From: Oscillospiraceae bacterium
Lineage (GTDB): Bacteria; Bacillota_A; Clostridia; Oscillospirales; Oscillospiraceae
DNA: 8,732 nucleotides
Assembly (NCBI GenBank): GCA_017411905.1
Contig: JAFQPB010000014.1
Coordinates: 1 to 8,732 of the forward strand
Direction of reading: 5' to 3'
In this document: positions 1 through 6,169 of the stretch, piece after piece
How positions within the stretch are numbered: the first letter of the stretch is position 1
Layout: every line of letters begins with the position of its first letter
Program-made: the position numbers and the translations under genes
The notes under the pieces: model-generated
Told to the model about the DNA's origin: nothing
The model's database searches: none
The model's input: the letters and a program-made list of their open reading frames with translations, nothing else

Positions 1-28
1 AATGCCCTTGTAAGATTTGACATTTCGG

Positions 29-56
29 GAGAGAGGGGCGCGCCCCTCTCTCTTTT
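29..56 (+). terminator. Terminator-like palindrome upstream of rimP
   Basis: Positions 29-52 are a perfect 24-nt GC-rich palindrome. It can fold into a 10-bp stem (29-38 with 43-52) around a CGCG loop, and TTTT follows at 53-56, so it has the form of a Rho-independent terminator pointing along the plus strand. The T tract is short. It lies only 20 nt before the rimP start and most simply ends the transcript of an upstream gene outside the window. No promoter is visible between it and rimP, so leakage or attenuation into the operon is possible. The opposite strand lacks a T tract, so one-way action is likelier. Confidence 0.6.
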
Positions 57-76
57 AGGTAGAAAGAAGGGATTTT

Positions 77-529
77 GTGAAGATCACAGAACTTGTTGCT
101 TCCTTTGCCGAGCCCATCGTCCGAGAAAAGGGCTGCAGCCTTTGGGATGTGGAGTATGTCCGGGAAGGCTCTGAGCGTTTCCTGCGGCTGTATATCGACA
201 AAGAAGGCGGCGTAGACATCACCGACTGTGAGAATGTCCATCGTGCAGTTGACCCTGTTTTGGATGAAAAGGATCCGATTGCCGAAAGCTATCACTTTGA
301 GGTCTGCTCTGCAGGCTTGGAGCGGGTGCTGAAACGGCCTGAGGATTTTACCCGGTTTATGGACAGCGCGGTGCTTGTAAAGCTCTACCGCCCCCGCAAC
401 GGACTAAAGGAAATTCCCGGTGTGCTTCGGGGCTATGCGGACGGAAAAGTTACCGTAGAAGCGGGAAAAGAGACCATTACTTTTGAAAAATCGGAGATCG
501 CCCTTGTGCGGCTCCGTGTGGAATTTTGA
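77..529 (+). CDS. rimP: Ribosome maturation factor RimP
   Basis: RimP is a cytoplasmic assembly factor that binds the 30S subunit and helps its late maturation. The 150-residue product matches the usual family length of about 150. The N-terminal alpha/beta domain covers roughly residues 1-80, with the signature YHFEVCSAGLERVLKRPEDF, which corresponds to the family pattern Y-x-L-E-V-S-S-P-G-L-D-R-P-L. The C-terminal SH3-like barrel covers about 85-150, with a typical GVLRGY turn. Two positions of the signature differ from the common form: the usual SPG proline is Ala, and the second conserved proline (R-P-L) is Val. The start is GTG, chosen because AGAAGG lies just upstream at 65-70 and because the N-terminus begins directly with the first RimP helix. 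It is the first gene of the cluster, 49 nt before nusA. The call rests on sequence pattern and on synteny, which agree. Confidence 0.95.
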   Translation: MKITELVASFAEPIVREKGCSLWDVEYVREGSERFLRLYIDKEGGVDITDCENVHRAVDPVLDEKDPIAESYHFEVCSAGLERVLKRPEDFTRFMDSAVLVKLYRPRNGLKEIPGVLRGYADGKVTVEAGKETITFEKSEIALVRLRVEF

Positions 530-578
530 AATCATAAATACAATGAGCCTCGCAAATTAAGAGGCAAAGGAGGATAAA

Positions 579-1688
579 ATGGCAAGAAATACAAAAGCCA
601 AGAAGCAGGCCGCGCCCAAGGCAGAGATCGGTGCAGAGATTTTTGCTTCCCTGCGGGACTTGGAAAAGCTCAAGGGCATTCCGGTGGAATATATGGTTGA
701 CCGCCTGAAGCAGGCACTGACCAATGCATACCGGAAGGACAGCGAAGAAAACCGCGACATCCCTACAGAAAATATCCGGGTGGAGCTTAATGAGCAGGGT
801 CTTTCTATGGAGCTGCTGAAAACAGCGGTGGAGGAAGTGGAGGATCCCGATACCCAAATTCATATCGATGCTGCACGGAATGTCAATCCCGGTGCAGCGG
901 TGGGCGATGTGATCGTGCTTCCTATCGACATTCAGCGTTTCAGCCGCATTGCTGCCCAGACTGCTAAGCAGGTGGTCATTCAGGGTATCCGCGAGGCAGA
1001 GCGGGGTACGATCTATGAGAGCTATTCTTCTAAGTCTCAGGAGCTGCTGACCGGTACAGTTTCCCGTCTGGATCCCTCCGGGGACGTATTTATCCGGGTT
1101 GGCACCGGCAATGAGCAGTCGGATGCTGTGCTTCGCGCCAGTGAGCAGATTCCCGGCGAAAGCTATAAGGAAGGCCAGCTTATCCGTGTTTACGTACTGG
1201 AGGTTCGTCAAGCTGCCCGTGGCCCGATGATTCAGGTCTCCCGCACCCATCCAAATGTGGTGCGCCGCCTCTTTGAGCTGGAAACCCCCGAGATCGCTGA
1301 CGGGCAGGTGGAGATCCGTAACATTGCCCGTGAGGCCGGCAGCCGCAGCAAGATCGCAGTCCGTGCTACGATGGAAAATGTGGATCCTGTGGGCGCTTGT
1401 GTTGGCCCCAGAGGCGGCCGTGTGGGTGCTGTTGTGGAAGAGCTGTGCGGTGAGAAGATCGACATCGTTGTCTGGAACGAAGATCCTTGTGAATATGTCC
1501 GTGCGGCTTTGAGCCCCGCTGACGTACTGAGTGTTACTTTAGTGCCCGGGCAGAAGGCCTGCCGCGTCATCGTGCCCGATGATCAGCTCAGTCTTGCTAT
1601 CGGCAAGGAAGGTCAGAATGCCCGTTTGGCAGCAAGACTGACCAGCTATAAGATCGACATTAAGCCTGCTTCTCAGGCTGAAGAATAA
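579..1688 (+). CDS. nusA: Transcription termination/antitermination factor NusA
   Basis: NusA binds RNA polymerase and nascent RNA and modulates pausing, intrinsic termination and antitermination. The product has 369 residues, close to the Bacillus form (about 370) and without the two C-terminal AR repeats of the E. coli protein. Domains in order: an N-terminal polymerase-binding domain to about residue 150, preceded by a Lys/Ala-rich extension of about 15 residues; an S1 domain at about 158-222; KH1 with its GPRG loop at 276-279 inside DPVGACVGPRGGRVGAVV; and KH2 with GKEG at 342-345 inside LAIGKEGQNARLAARL. The junction SRTHPNVVRRLFELE after S1 is typical. The start is fixed by the strong site AAAGGAGG at 566-573, 5 nt before ATG. 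A weak hairpin (GCCTC at 547-551 with GAGGC at 561-565) sits just before that site. NusA often controls its own operon in other bacteria; nothing in this sequence proves it here. Confidence 0.98.
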   Translation: MARNTKAKKQAAPKAEIGAEIFASLRDLEKLKGIPVEYMVDRLKQALTNAYRKDSEENRDIPTENIRVELNEQGLSMELLKTAVEEVEDPDTQIHIDAARNVNPGAAVGDVIVLPIDIQRFSRIAAQTAKQVVIQGIREAERGTIYESYSSKSQELLTGTVSRLDPSGDVFIRVGTGNEQSDAVLRASEQIPGESYKEGQLIRVYVLEVRQAARGPMIQVSRTHPNVVRRLFELETPEIADGQVEIRNIAREAGSRSKIAVRATMENVDPVGACVGPRGGRVGAVVEELCGEKIDIVVWNEDPCEYVRAALSPADVLSVTLVPGQKACRVIVPDDQLSLAIGKEGQNARLAARLTSYKIDIKPASQAEE

Positions 1689-1718
1689 AGCAGAAATTCA
1701 GGAAAAGGCGGTGATCCG

Positions 1719-1991
1719 ATGCAGAAGAAAGTTCCCCAGCGGCAGTGTATGGGCTGTCGGGAGCGGAAAGCGAAAAAAGAGATGATCCGTGTAGTCCGGG
1801 GAACGGATGGCACGGTCAGCCTGGATTTCAGCGGTAAAATGAACGGTCGCGGTGCCTATATTTGCCCCAATCCGGAATGTCTCAAAAAGGCGCAAAAAGC
1901 AAAAAGCCTTGAGCGGGCACTGGAAGTGCCCATCCCGGAGGAGGTATATGCCCGCCTGCAAAAGGAAATGGAGGGCAAGCCCATTGGATAG
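1719..1991 (+). CDS. ylxR: YlxR/RnpM family RNA-binding protein (DUF448)
   Basis: This 90-residue protein belongs to the YlxR family. The Bacillus subtilis member has been described as a modulator of RNase P (RnpM) that binds the RNase P RNA, and it has also been linked to nucleoid and gene regulation. Family hallmarks seen are RQCMGCRERKAKKEMIRVVR near the N-terminus and the core GKMNGRGAYIC followed by a basic helix ECLKKAQKAKSLERAL. Four cysteines are arranged as two pairs, C10-x2-C13 and C49-x4-C54, which could bind a metal; the Bacillus protein as I recall it lacks these pairs. The ATG is preceded by AAGGCGGTG at 1705-1713, a near match to the anti-Shine-Dalgarno complement. The gene starts 30 nt after nusA and overlaps the ylxQ start by 8 nt, so the two are probably translationally coupled. 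Confidence 0.95.
   Translation: MQKKVPQRQCMGCRERKAKKEMIRVVRGTDGTVSLDFSGKMNGRGAYICPNPECLKKAQKAKSLERALEVPIPEEVYARLQKEMEGKPIG
1970..1975 (+). promoter_or_regulatory. Ribosome binding site deciding the ylxQ TTG start
   Basis: GGAGGG lies inside the end of ylxR and 8 nt before a TTG codon at 1984. No ATG or GTG in the ylxQ frame lies close to the start of L7Ae homology, while this site and spacing are good. It therefore supports TTG 1984 as the start of ylxQ. Confidence 0.65.
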
Positions 1992-2412
1992 AGCACTCAA
2001 TTACCTTGCTCTCGGCAAAAAGGGGCGTCTTGTGGAGTTGGGAGAGGAGCCGGTAGGTGCGGTTTCCCGAGCCAATCACGCCCGTCTTGTGGTGGTGGCA
2101 GCCGATGCCTCTGATCATACATGGCGCAGAGCAAAGAGCTTTGTTGCCGGTACCGATCAGCAATGTATCCGCGTGCCGTATTCTAAGGCGGAGATAGGAC
2201 TGTCTGTGGGCAGGACGGAGCTGGCGCTTTGTGCTTTTACCGATGCAGCGATGGCACTGGCTTTTTTGAGGGCACTGCCTGCATCCGATGCCTTTAGCGG
2301 TGCGATAGAAAGCTTAGAAAAGCGCAGCAATCGGCTGCAGCAGAGGAAAAATGAGACCAAGGCCGCCCAGCGTAACAAGCGTTTTGGAAAAAACCGTTCC
2401 CCGAAGAAGTGA
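1984..2412 (+). CDS. ylxQ: YlxQ, L7Ae/L30e-family RNA-binding protein with basic tail
   Basis: YlxQ is a bacterial L7Ae-like protein; members of this fold bind kink-turn RNA. From TTG 1984 the product has 142 residues. Residues 1-98 match the fold: the N-terminal LALGKKGRLVELGEE, the strand and turn HARLVVVAADASDHT (family pattern L-V-V-x-A-x-D-A-S-x-x-T), then VPYSKAEIGLSVGRTE. Bacillus YlxQ is about 100 residues long, so residues 99-142 are an extra tail. The tail begins with a predicted helix and ends in a Lys/Arg/Asn-rich stretch, with 13 Lys or Arg from residue 113 on and no predicted fold that I can name. The frame stays open upstream to an ATG at 1852, but that part lies out of frame inside ylxR, reads as low-quality basic sequence, and is not homologous to the family. 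The first eight bases overlap the end of ylxR, and infB follows after 21 nt. The family call is firm; the exact start is likely. Confidence 0.88.
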   Translation: MDRALNYLALGKKGRLVELGEEPVGAVSRANHARLVVVAADASDHTWRRAKSFVAGTDQQCIRVPYSKAEIGLSVGRTELALCAFTDAAMALAFLRALPASDAFSGAIESLEKRSNRLQQRKNETKAAQRNKRFGKNRSPKK

Positions 2413-2433
2413 TTATGGAGGTGCGTATTATAT

Positions 2434-4782
2434 ATGAGTTTAGTGAAGTATCGAATTAAGGATGTGGCAACCGACTTTGATCTGCCGTCAAAGGAAGTGA
2501 TGGAGGTTGTCGGCAAGTTCTATGAAAAGCCTAAGTCCAATACCCGTGTGCTTACGGAAGAAGAGCTGAACGTGGTATTCGACTATATTACAAAGACCCA
2601 CCAGATTGCATCCTTGGAGCAGGTCTTTGCAGTCCAGCCCAAGAAGGAGGAAAAGCCGGCGGGAAAACCGGTGGAAAAGACACCGGAAAAGCCGGTTTCC
2701 CAGGAGAAAAAGCCTGCTGCGCCTGCCCCCAAGGCCGAGCAGAAGCCTGCACAGAATGCAGCCCCTGCAAAACCGCAAAAGCCTGCCGAGCCGGAAAGAC
2801 GCCGGGAACGCCGGGTGGTGGATACCTCTGCAGTACAGGTGAATACTGCCCGTTTTGAGGACGTGGATAATTTGGTCTCCGAGCGGGTGCAGAATTTCCA
2901 GGGCGGTAAGCAGAAATTCGGCAAGAAGGGTCAGCAGCAGAATAAGAAAGACAACAAGTTTAAGGGCAATAAGTCCAAAAACGAGGAGCAGGAGAAGCTG
3001 CGCAGACTGCAGATGGAGGTCGCCCGCAAGGCACCTACCACTGTGAAAATTCCCGACGAGATCACCGTCGGTGAGTTGGCCTCACGGATGAAGAAAACAG
3101 CCGGGGAAGTCATTAAGTGCCTGATGAAGAACGGTGTGATGGCCGGCATCAATCAGACCATCGACTTTGATACCGCAGAATATGTGGCCGTAGAAATGGG
3201 CTGCAAGGTAGAAAAGGAAATCACCGTCACCATCGAAGAAAGAATTATTGACGATCACGTGGATACTGCCGATGAGCTGGAGACCCGTGCACCTGTTGTC
3301 GTGGTTATGGGTCACGTTGACCACGGTAAGACTTCCACTTTGGATGCCATCCGTAAGACCTCTGTTACTGCCGGTGAGGCAGGCGGTATTACCCAGCACA
3401 TCGGTGCCTATACCGTAGAGGCAAACGGGCAGATGATTACGTTTTTGGATACCCCCGGTCACGCCGCTTTTACCTCTATGCGTGCCCGCGGTGCCAAGAG
3501 CACCGATATTGCCATCCTGGTCGTAGCGGCTGACGACGGCATTATGCCCCAGACTGTCGAGTCTATTAACCACGCAAAGGCTGCAGAGGTTCCCATCATC
3601 GTTGCGATCAATAAGATGGATAAGCCTACAGCAAACCCCGATAAGATCAAGGAACAGCTTACCAAGTATGACCTCATCTGTGAGGAGTGGGGCGGCGATA
3701 CCATTATCGTGCCCATTTCTGCAAAGACCGGTCAGGGCTTGGATGAGCTGCTGGAAATGGTACTGCTGACTGCCGAGGTGCAGGAGCTGAAGGCCAACCC
3801 CAACCGCCGTGCCAAGGGTACGGTCATCGAAGCAAGACTGGATAAGACCCGCGGCCCCATTGCAACCCTTTTGGTGCAGAACGGCACCCTCAATCAGGGC
3901 GACATTATCATCGCCGGTACTGCCGTTGGCCGTGTCCGTGTGATGACTAACGATAAGGGGCGCACCGTAAAGACCGCCGGTCCTTCCGTGCCTGTGGAAA
4001 TCACTGGCCTTGCCGATGTGCCCGCGCCCGGTGATGAGTTCAATGCCGTAACCGATGAGCGTATGGCTCGCGAGCTGGTAGAGCAGCGCCGTCAGGCTGC
4101 CAAGGATGCGGCTGCTAACGCAATGCAGAAGGTCACCCTTGATAACCTCTTTGCCAAGATGCAGGAGGGAGAGATGAAGGAGCTGCCGCTGGTGGTCAAG
4201 GCCGACGTGCAGGGCTCTGCAGAGGCTGTCAAGGCATCTTTGGAGAAGATATCTAACGAGGAAGTTCGGGTCAAGGTCATCCACGCAGGCGTAGGTGCCA
4301 TCAACGAGAGCGATATTCTGCTTGCATCTACTGCCGGTGCGATCAACGTCGGCTTTAATGTCCGACCTGATGCCGCTGCCGCAGCAAGTGCCCAGCGTTC
4401 CAATGTGGATATGCGGTTCTACCGGGTTATCTACGAAGCCATCGATGAGATCGAAGCTGCAATGAAGGGTATGCTGGCACCTCAGTTTGAGGAAGTAATT
4501 ATAGGCCACGCCGAGGTGCGTATGACCTATAAGGTCTCCGCTGTAGGTACCATTGCCGGCTGTATGGTCAAAGACGGCAAGGTCACCCGGGATGCGCAGG
4601 TTCGTGTTCTGCGGGATAATATCGTCATCCATCAGGGCGAGGTAGGCTCCTTACAGCGATTTAAGGATCAGGCAAAGGAAGTTACCGCCGGTTACGAGTG
4701 CGGTATGAGTATTCTCAAGTTTAACGACATCAAGGAAGGCGACATTTTCGAGTGCTTCGTGATGGAGGAAATTAAGAGATAA
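2434..4782 (+). CDS. infB: Translation initiation factor IF-2
   Basis: IF2 is the GTPase that brings fMet-tRNA to the 30S subunit and promotes joining of the 50S. The product has 782 residues, within the bacterial range (about 700-890). Residues 1-57 form an IF2_N domain ([20 protein letters not shown]). Residues about 65-195 are a low-complexity Lys/Pro/Ala then Lys/Gln/Asn linker. A second IF2_N-like helical domain follows at about 206-260 ([20 protein letters not shown]). The G domain has G1 GHVDHGKT at 293-300, the switch sequence [11 protein letters not shown]3 DTPGH at 339-343, G4 NKMD at 393-396 and G5 SAK at 429-431, so all nucleotide-binding motifs are intact. Domain II begins near [20 protein letters not shown], and the C-terminal domains end with the typical [21 protein letters not shown]. 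The start ATG has GGAGGTG at 2417-2423. Nothing suggests damage. The bias against TTA, CTA and TCA codons leaves a long open frame on the opposite strand, which is not a gene. Confidence 0.99.
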   Translation: MSLVKYRIKDVATDFDLPSKEVMEVVGKFYEKPKSNTRVLTEEELNVVFDYITKTHQIASLEQVFAVQPKKEEKPAGKPVEKTPEKPVSQEKKPAAPAPKAEQKPAQNAAPAKPQKPAEPERRRERRVVDTSAVQVNTARFEDVDNLVSERVQNFQGGKQKFGKKGQQQNKKDNKFKGNKSKNEEQEKLRRLQMEVARKAPTTVKIPDEITVGELASRMKKTAGEVIKCLMKNGVMAGINQTIDFDTAEYVAVEMGCKVEKEITVTIEERIIDDHVDTADELETRAPVVVVMGHVDHGKTSTLDAIRKTSVTAGEAGGITQHIGAYTVEANGQMITFLDTPGHAAFTSMRARGAKSTDIAILVVAADDGIMPQTVESINHAKAAEVPIIVAINKMDKPTANPDKIKEQLTKYDLICEEWGGDTIIVPISAKTGQGLDELLEMVLLTAEVQELKANPNRRAKGTVIEARLDKTRGPIATLLVQNGTLNQGDIIIAGTAVGRVRVMTNDKGRTVKTAGPSVPVEITGLADVPAPGDEFNAVTDERMARELVEQRRQAAKDAAANAMQKVTLDNLFAKMQEGEMKELPLVVKADVQGSAEAVKASLEKISNEEVRVKVIHAGVGAINESDILLASTAGAINVGFNVRPDAAAAASAQRSNVDMRFYRVIYEAIDEIEAAMKGMLAPQFEEVIIGHAEVRMTYKVSAVGTIAGCMVKDGKVTRDAQVRVLRDNIVIHQGEVGSLQRFKDQAKEVTAGYECGMSILKFNDIKEGDIFECFVMEEIKR

Positions 4783-4788
4783 GGATTT

Positions 4789-4817
4789 CCACCGCACCGC
4801 AGGTAGCGGTGCGGTGG
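4789..4817 (+). other. Perfect 12-bp hairpin between infB and rbfA
   Basis: Positions 4789-4800 pair without mismatch with 4806-4817 around the loop AGGTA. The stem is very GC-rich, but only CTGTGCTTTA follows, so there is no proper T tract. It lies 6 nt after the infB stop and 18 nt before the rbfA ribosome binding site. It could act as a partial terminator, an RNase processing or 3'-end stabilising structure, or a remnant of a dispersed palindromic repeat. The structure is directly visible; its role is not. Confidence 0.75.
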
Positions 4818-4848
4818 CTGTGCTTTATGAAAAGAAAGGAAGGATTTT

Positions 4849-5220
4849 ATGGCATCCAACCGAATTGGAAGAATCAATGAGGAGCTTCAAAAGGAGCTTG
4901 CAAATCTCATTCGTAATTTGAAGGATCCCCGAGTGCAGGATACGATGATTTCTGTGACCCGCGTGGAGGCGACCCCTGACCTGCGCTGGGCAAAGGTCTA
5001 TGTGAGCTTTTTGCAGGACGACCGGGCAAATGATGCGCTAAAGGGACTCAAATCTGCCTCCGGGTACCTTCGCCGGGAGCTGGGCAGTGCGCTGAACCTG
5101 CGCTATACGCCCGAATTGCAGTGGGAAAAAGATGATTCCATCACCTACGGAGCAAAAATGCTGAATCTTATCAACTCCTTGGGCGTTCAGCAGGATGACG
5201 AGGAGACGGAGGAAGAATAA
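4849..5220 (+). CDS. rbfA: 30S ribosome-binding factor RbfA
   Basis: RbfA is a small type-II KH protein that binds immature 30S subunits near helix 1 and helix 44 of 16S rRNA and is needed for efficient 17S processing and cold growth. The 123-residue product has the usual length and order: the N-terminal helix NRIGRINEELQKELANLI, then DPRVQDTMISVTRVEATPDL, strand AKVYVSF, the KH helix GLKSASGYLRRELGSALNLR, and the closing segment TPELQWEKDDSITYGAKMLNLI. The last dozen residues are an acidic tail (QQDDEETEEE), common in the family. ATG 4849 follows AAGGAAGG at 4836-4843. In Bacillus ylxP lies between infB and rbfA; here only a hairpin does. The gene lies 60 nt before truB. Confidence 0.97.
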   Translation: MASNRIGRINEELQKELANLIRNLKDPRVQDTMISVTRVEATPDLRWAKVYVSFLQDDRANDALKGLKSASGYLRRELGSALNLRYTPELQWEKDDSITYGAKMLNLINSLGVQQDDEETEEE

Positions 5221-5234
5221 AGGATACAGCCGTA

Positions 5235-5260
5235 GTCATTGCGAATCGGCTCGGAATGAC
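5235..5260. repeat. Imperfect palindrome between rbfA and truB, possible dispersed repeat
   Basis: GTCATT at 5235-5240 pairs with AATGAC at 5255-5260. After one G-G mismatch, CGA at 5242-5244 pairs with TCG at 5251-5253, leaving the loop ATCGGC. The opening GTCATTGCGA resembles, from memory, the ends of short palindromic elements that are scattered in many bacterial genomes. Whether this one recurs in the host genome cannot be judged from one copy. It has no T tract and lies 10 nt before the truB ribosome binding site. Confidence 0.45.
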
Positions 5261-5270
5261 AAGAAGTGGC

Positions 5271-5276
5271 GGAGGT
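5271..5276 (+). promoter_or_regulatory. Ribosome binding site deciding the truB start
   Basis: GGAGGT ends 4 nt before ATG 5281. A GTG at 5266 opens the same frame, but it would place this site inside the gene and has no site of its own. ATG 5281 also gives the usual TruB N-terminus MNGIVIVDKP, so it is preferred. Confidence 0.8.
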
Positions 5277-5280
5277 ATGT

Positions 5281-6141
5281 ATGAACGGAATTGTAATTGT
5301 GGACAAGCCACAGGACTGGACAAGCCAGGATGTGGTCTCGAAATTGCGGGGTGTTTTTAAGACACGGCGCATCGGCCACGGCGGCACCCTTGACCCTATG
5401 GCAACCGGTGTTCTGCCGGTGTTTGTGGGCAGAGCCACCCGGGCGGTAGCGTTTTTTGAACACGCGGAAAAAACCTATATGGCTACGATCCGTTTAGGAC
5501 TGACCACCGATACGGAGGACATTACCGGCCGCGTACTGGAAGAAAAGGCCGTTTCGGTAACACGGGAAGAACTGGAAACCGCTCTTTGCAAATTTCGGGG
5601 CGAAATTGACCAAATACCACCGATGTACTCCGCCATTAAGGTCAACGGACAGAAGCTCTACGAGCTTGCCCGCAAGGGGAGGGAAGTGGAGCGACAGAGC
5701 CGAAAGGTCACCGTTTTCCACTTGGAATGTGAGGACTTTGACGGCATAGAAGCAAAGCTCTTGGTCCATTGCTCCAAGGGAACCTATATCCGCACACTGT
5801 GCAAGGACATTGGCGAGGCGTTGGGCTGCGGTGGCTGTATGGCGGCACTTCGCAGAGTTTCTGCCGGGGCATATACAGAGGAAAATGCGGTATCCCTTGC
5901 TGCCCTTGTTGCGGAGGAAAACCCTGAAAAATACTTGCTCCCCATAGATAGTATGTTTGCGCAACACCCAAAGGTAGTACTGACAGAGAATCAGGAAAAA
6001 CGCTGCCGCAACGGCAACAGTTTTTCTTTGCATTTAGCGGATGGAACTTACCGCGTTTATAGTACAACCGGAGAATTTCTGATGCTCGCCAAGGTAGAAG
6101 CCGGGGTTATGGCTACAATTAAGAGCTTTTTTGAGGTTTAA
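5281..6141 (+). CDS. truB: tRNA pseudouridine(55) synthase TruB
   Basis: TruB converts uridine 55 in the T-loop of nearly all tRNAs to pseudouridine and also acts as a tRNA folding chaperone. The product has 286 residues, near the usual 290-310. The N-terminus MNGIVIVDKPQDWTSQDVV is motif I. The catalytic motif IGHGGTLDPMATGVLPV places the nucleophilic aspartate at D38, with the conserved histidine at 33. Later motifs PPMYSAIKVNGQKLYELARKG and CSKGTYIRTLCKDIG are complete, and a PUA-like C-terminal domain runs from about residue 220. Two small departures from the commonest sequence are seen: TSQD instead of TSHD, and GHGG instead of GHTG or GHAG. The catalytic Asp is kept, so activity is expected. 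The stop codon TAA lies within an AT-rich dyad, and ribF begins 28 nt later. Confidence 0.97.
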   Translation: MNGIVIVDKPQDWTSQDVVSKLRGVFKTRRIGHGGTLDPMATGVLPVFVGRATRAVAFFEHAEKTYMATIRLGLTTDTEDITGRVLEEKAVSVTREELETALCKFRGEIDQIPPMYSAIKVNGQKLYELARKGREVERQSRKVTVFHLECEDFDGIEAKLLVHCSKGTYIRTLCKDIGEALGCGGCMAALRRVSAGAYTEENAVSLAALVAEENPEKYLLPIDSMFAQHPKVVLTENQEKRCRNGNSFSLHLADGTYRVYSTTGEFLMLAKVEAGVMATIKSFFEV

Positions 6142-6153
6142 TTGTCAATTAAA
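6137..6153. repeat. AT-rich dyad over the truB stop
   Basis: TTTAATTG at 6137-6144 is mirrored by CAATTAAA at 6146-6153 around a single T, giving an 8-bp perfect dyad that includes the truB stop codon and ends just before the ribF ribosome binding site. As RNA it would be a weak hairpin of six A-U pairs. As DNA it has the size and symmetry of a regulator operator. No FMN riboswitch fits in the 28-nt gap. Confidence 0.5.
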
Positions 6154-6169
6154 TACAGTAGGTGTTTTT

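Noticed and set aside
1..20. 3' end of an upstream gene
   Set aside because: Stops occur in two frames (TAA at 11-13, TGA at 18-20), but the stretch is too short to tell which, if any, ends a real gene.
17..22. Perfect -35 hexamer TTGACA before rimP
   Set aside because: A -10 at 16-18 bp would fall in the GC-only centre of the palindrome (around 40-45), which has no resemblance to TATAAT.
545..565. Hairpin between rimP and nusA (GCCTC with GAGGC)
   Set aside because: The stem is only 5 bp with a 9-nt loop and no T tract; the GAGGC half adjoins the ribosome binding site. Too weak to call as a separate element.
1852..1983. N-terminal extension of YlxQ or a programmed frameshift joining YlxR to YlxQ
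   Set aside because: The extension is out of frame with well-conserved ylxR and shows no family similarity; both proteins have complete ends and YlxQ has its own ribosome binding site.
3082..4632. 516-codon open frame on the minus strand opposite infB, and similar ones opposite nusA (477-1250), truB (5494-6033) and aspS (7048-7710)
   Set aside because: Each lies in exact codon register with the sense gene, so it stays open wherever the sense gene avoids TTA, CTA and TCA codons, which are rare here. The translations look like no known family, and the sense genes are certain.
5266..5280. Earlier GTG start for truB
   Set aside because: The ribosome binding site GGAGGT lies downstream of it, and the family N-terminus begins at ATG 5281.
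6131..6169. Earlier TTG start for ribF overlapping truB
   Set aside because: It has no suitable ribosome binding site and would add 13 residues that the family does not have.
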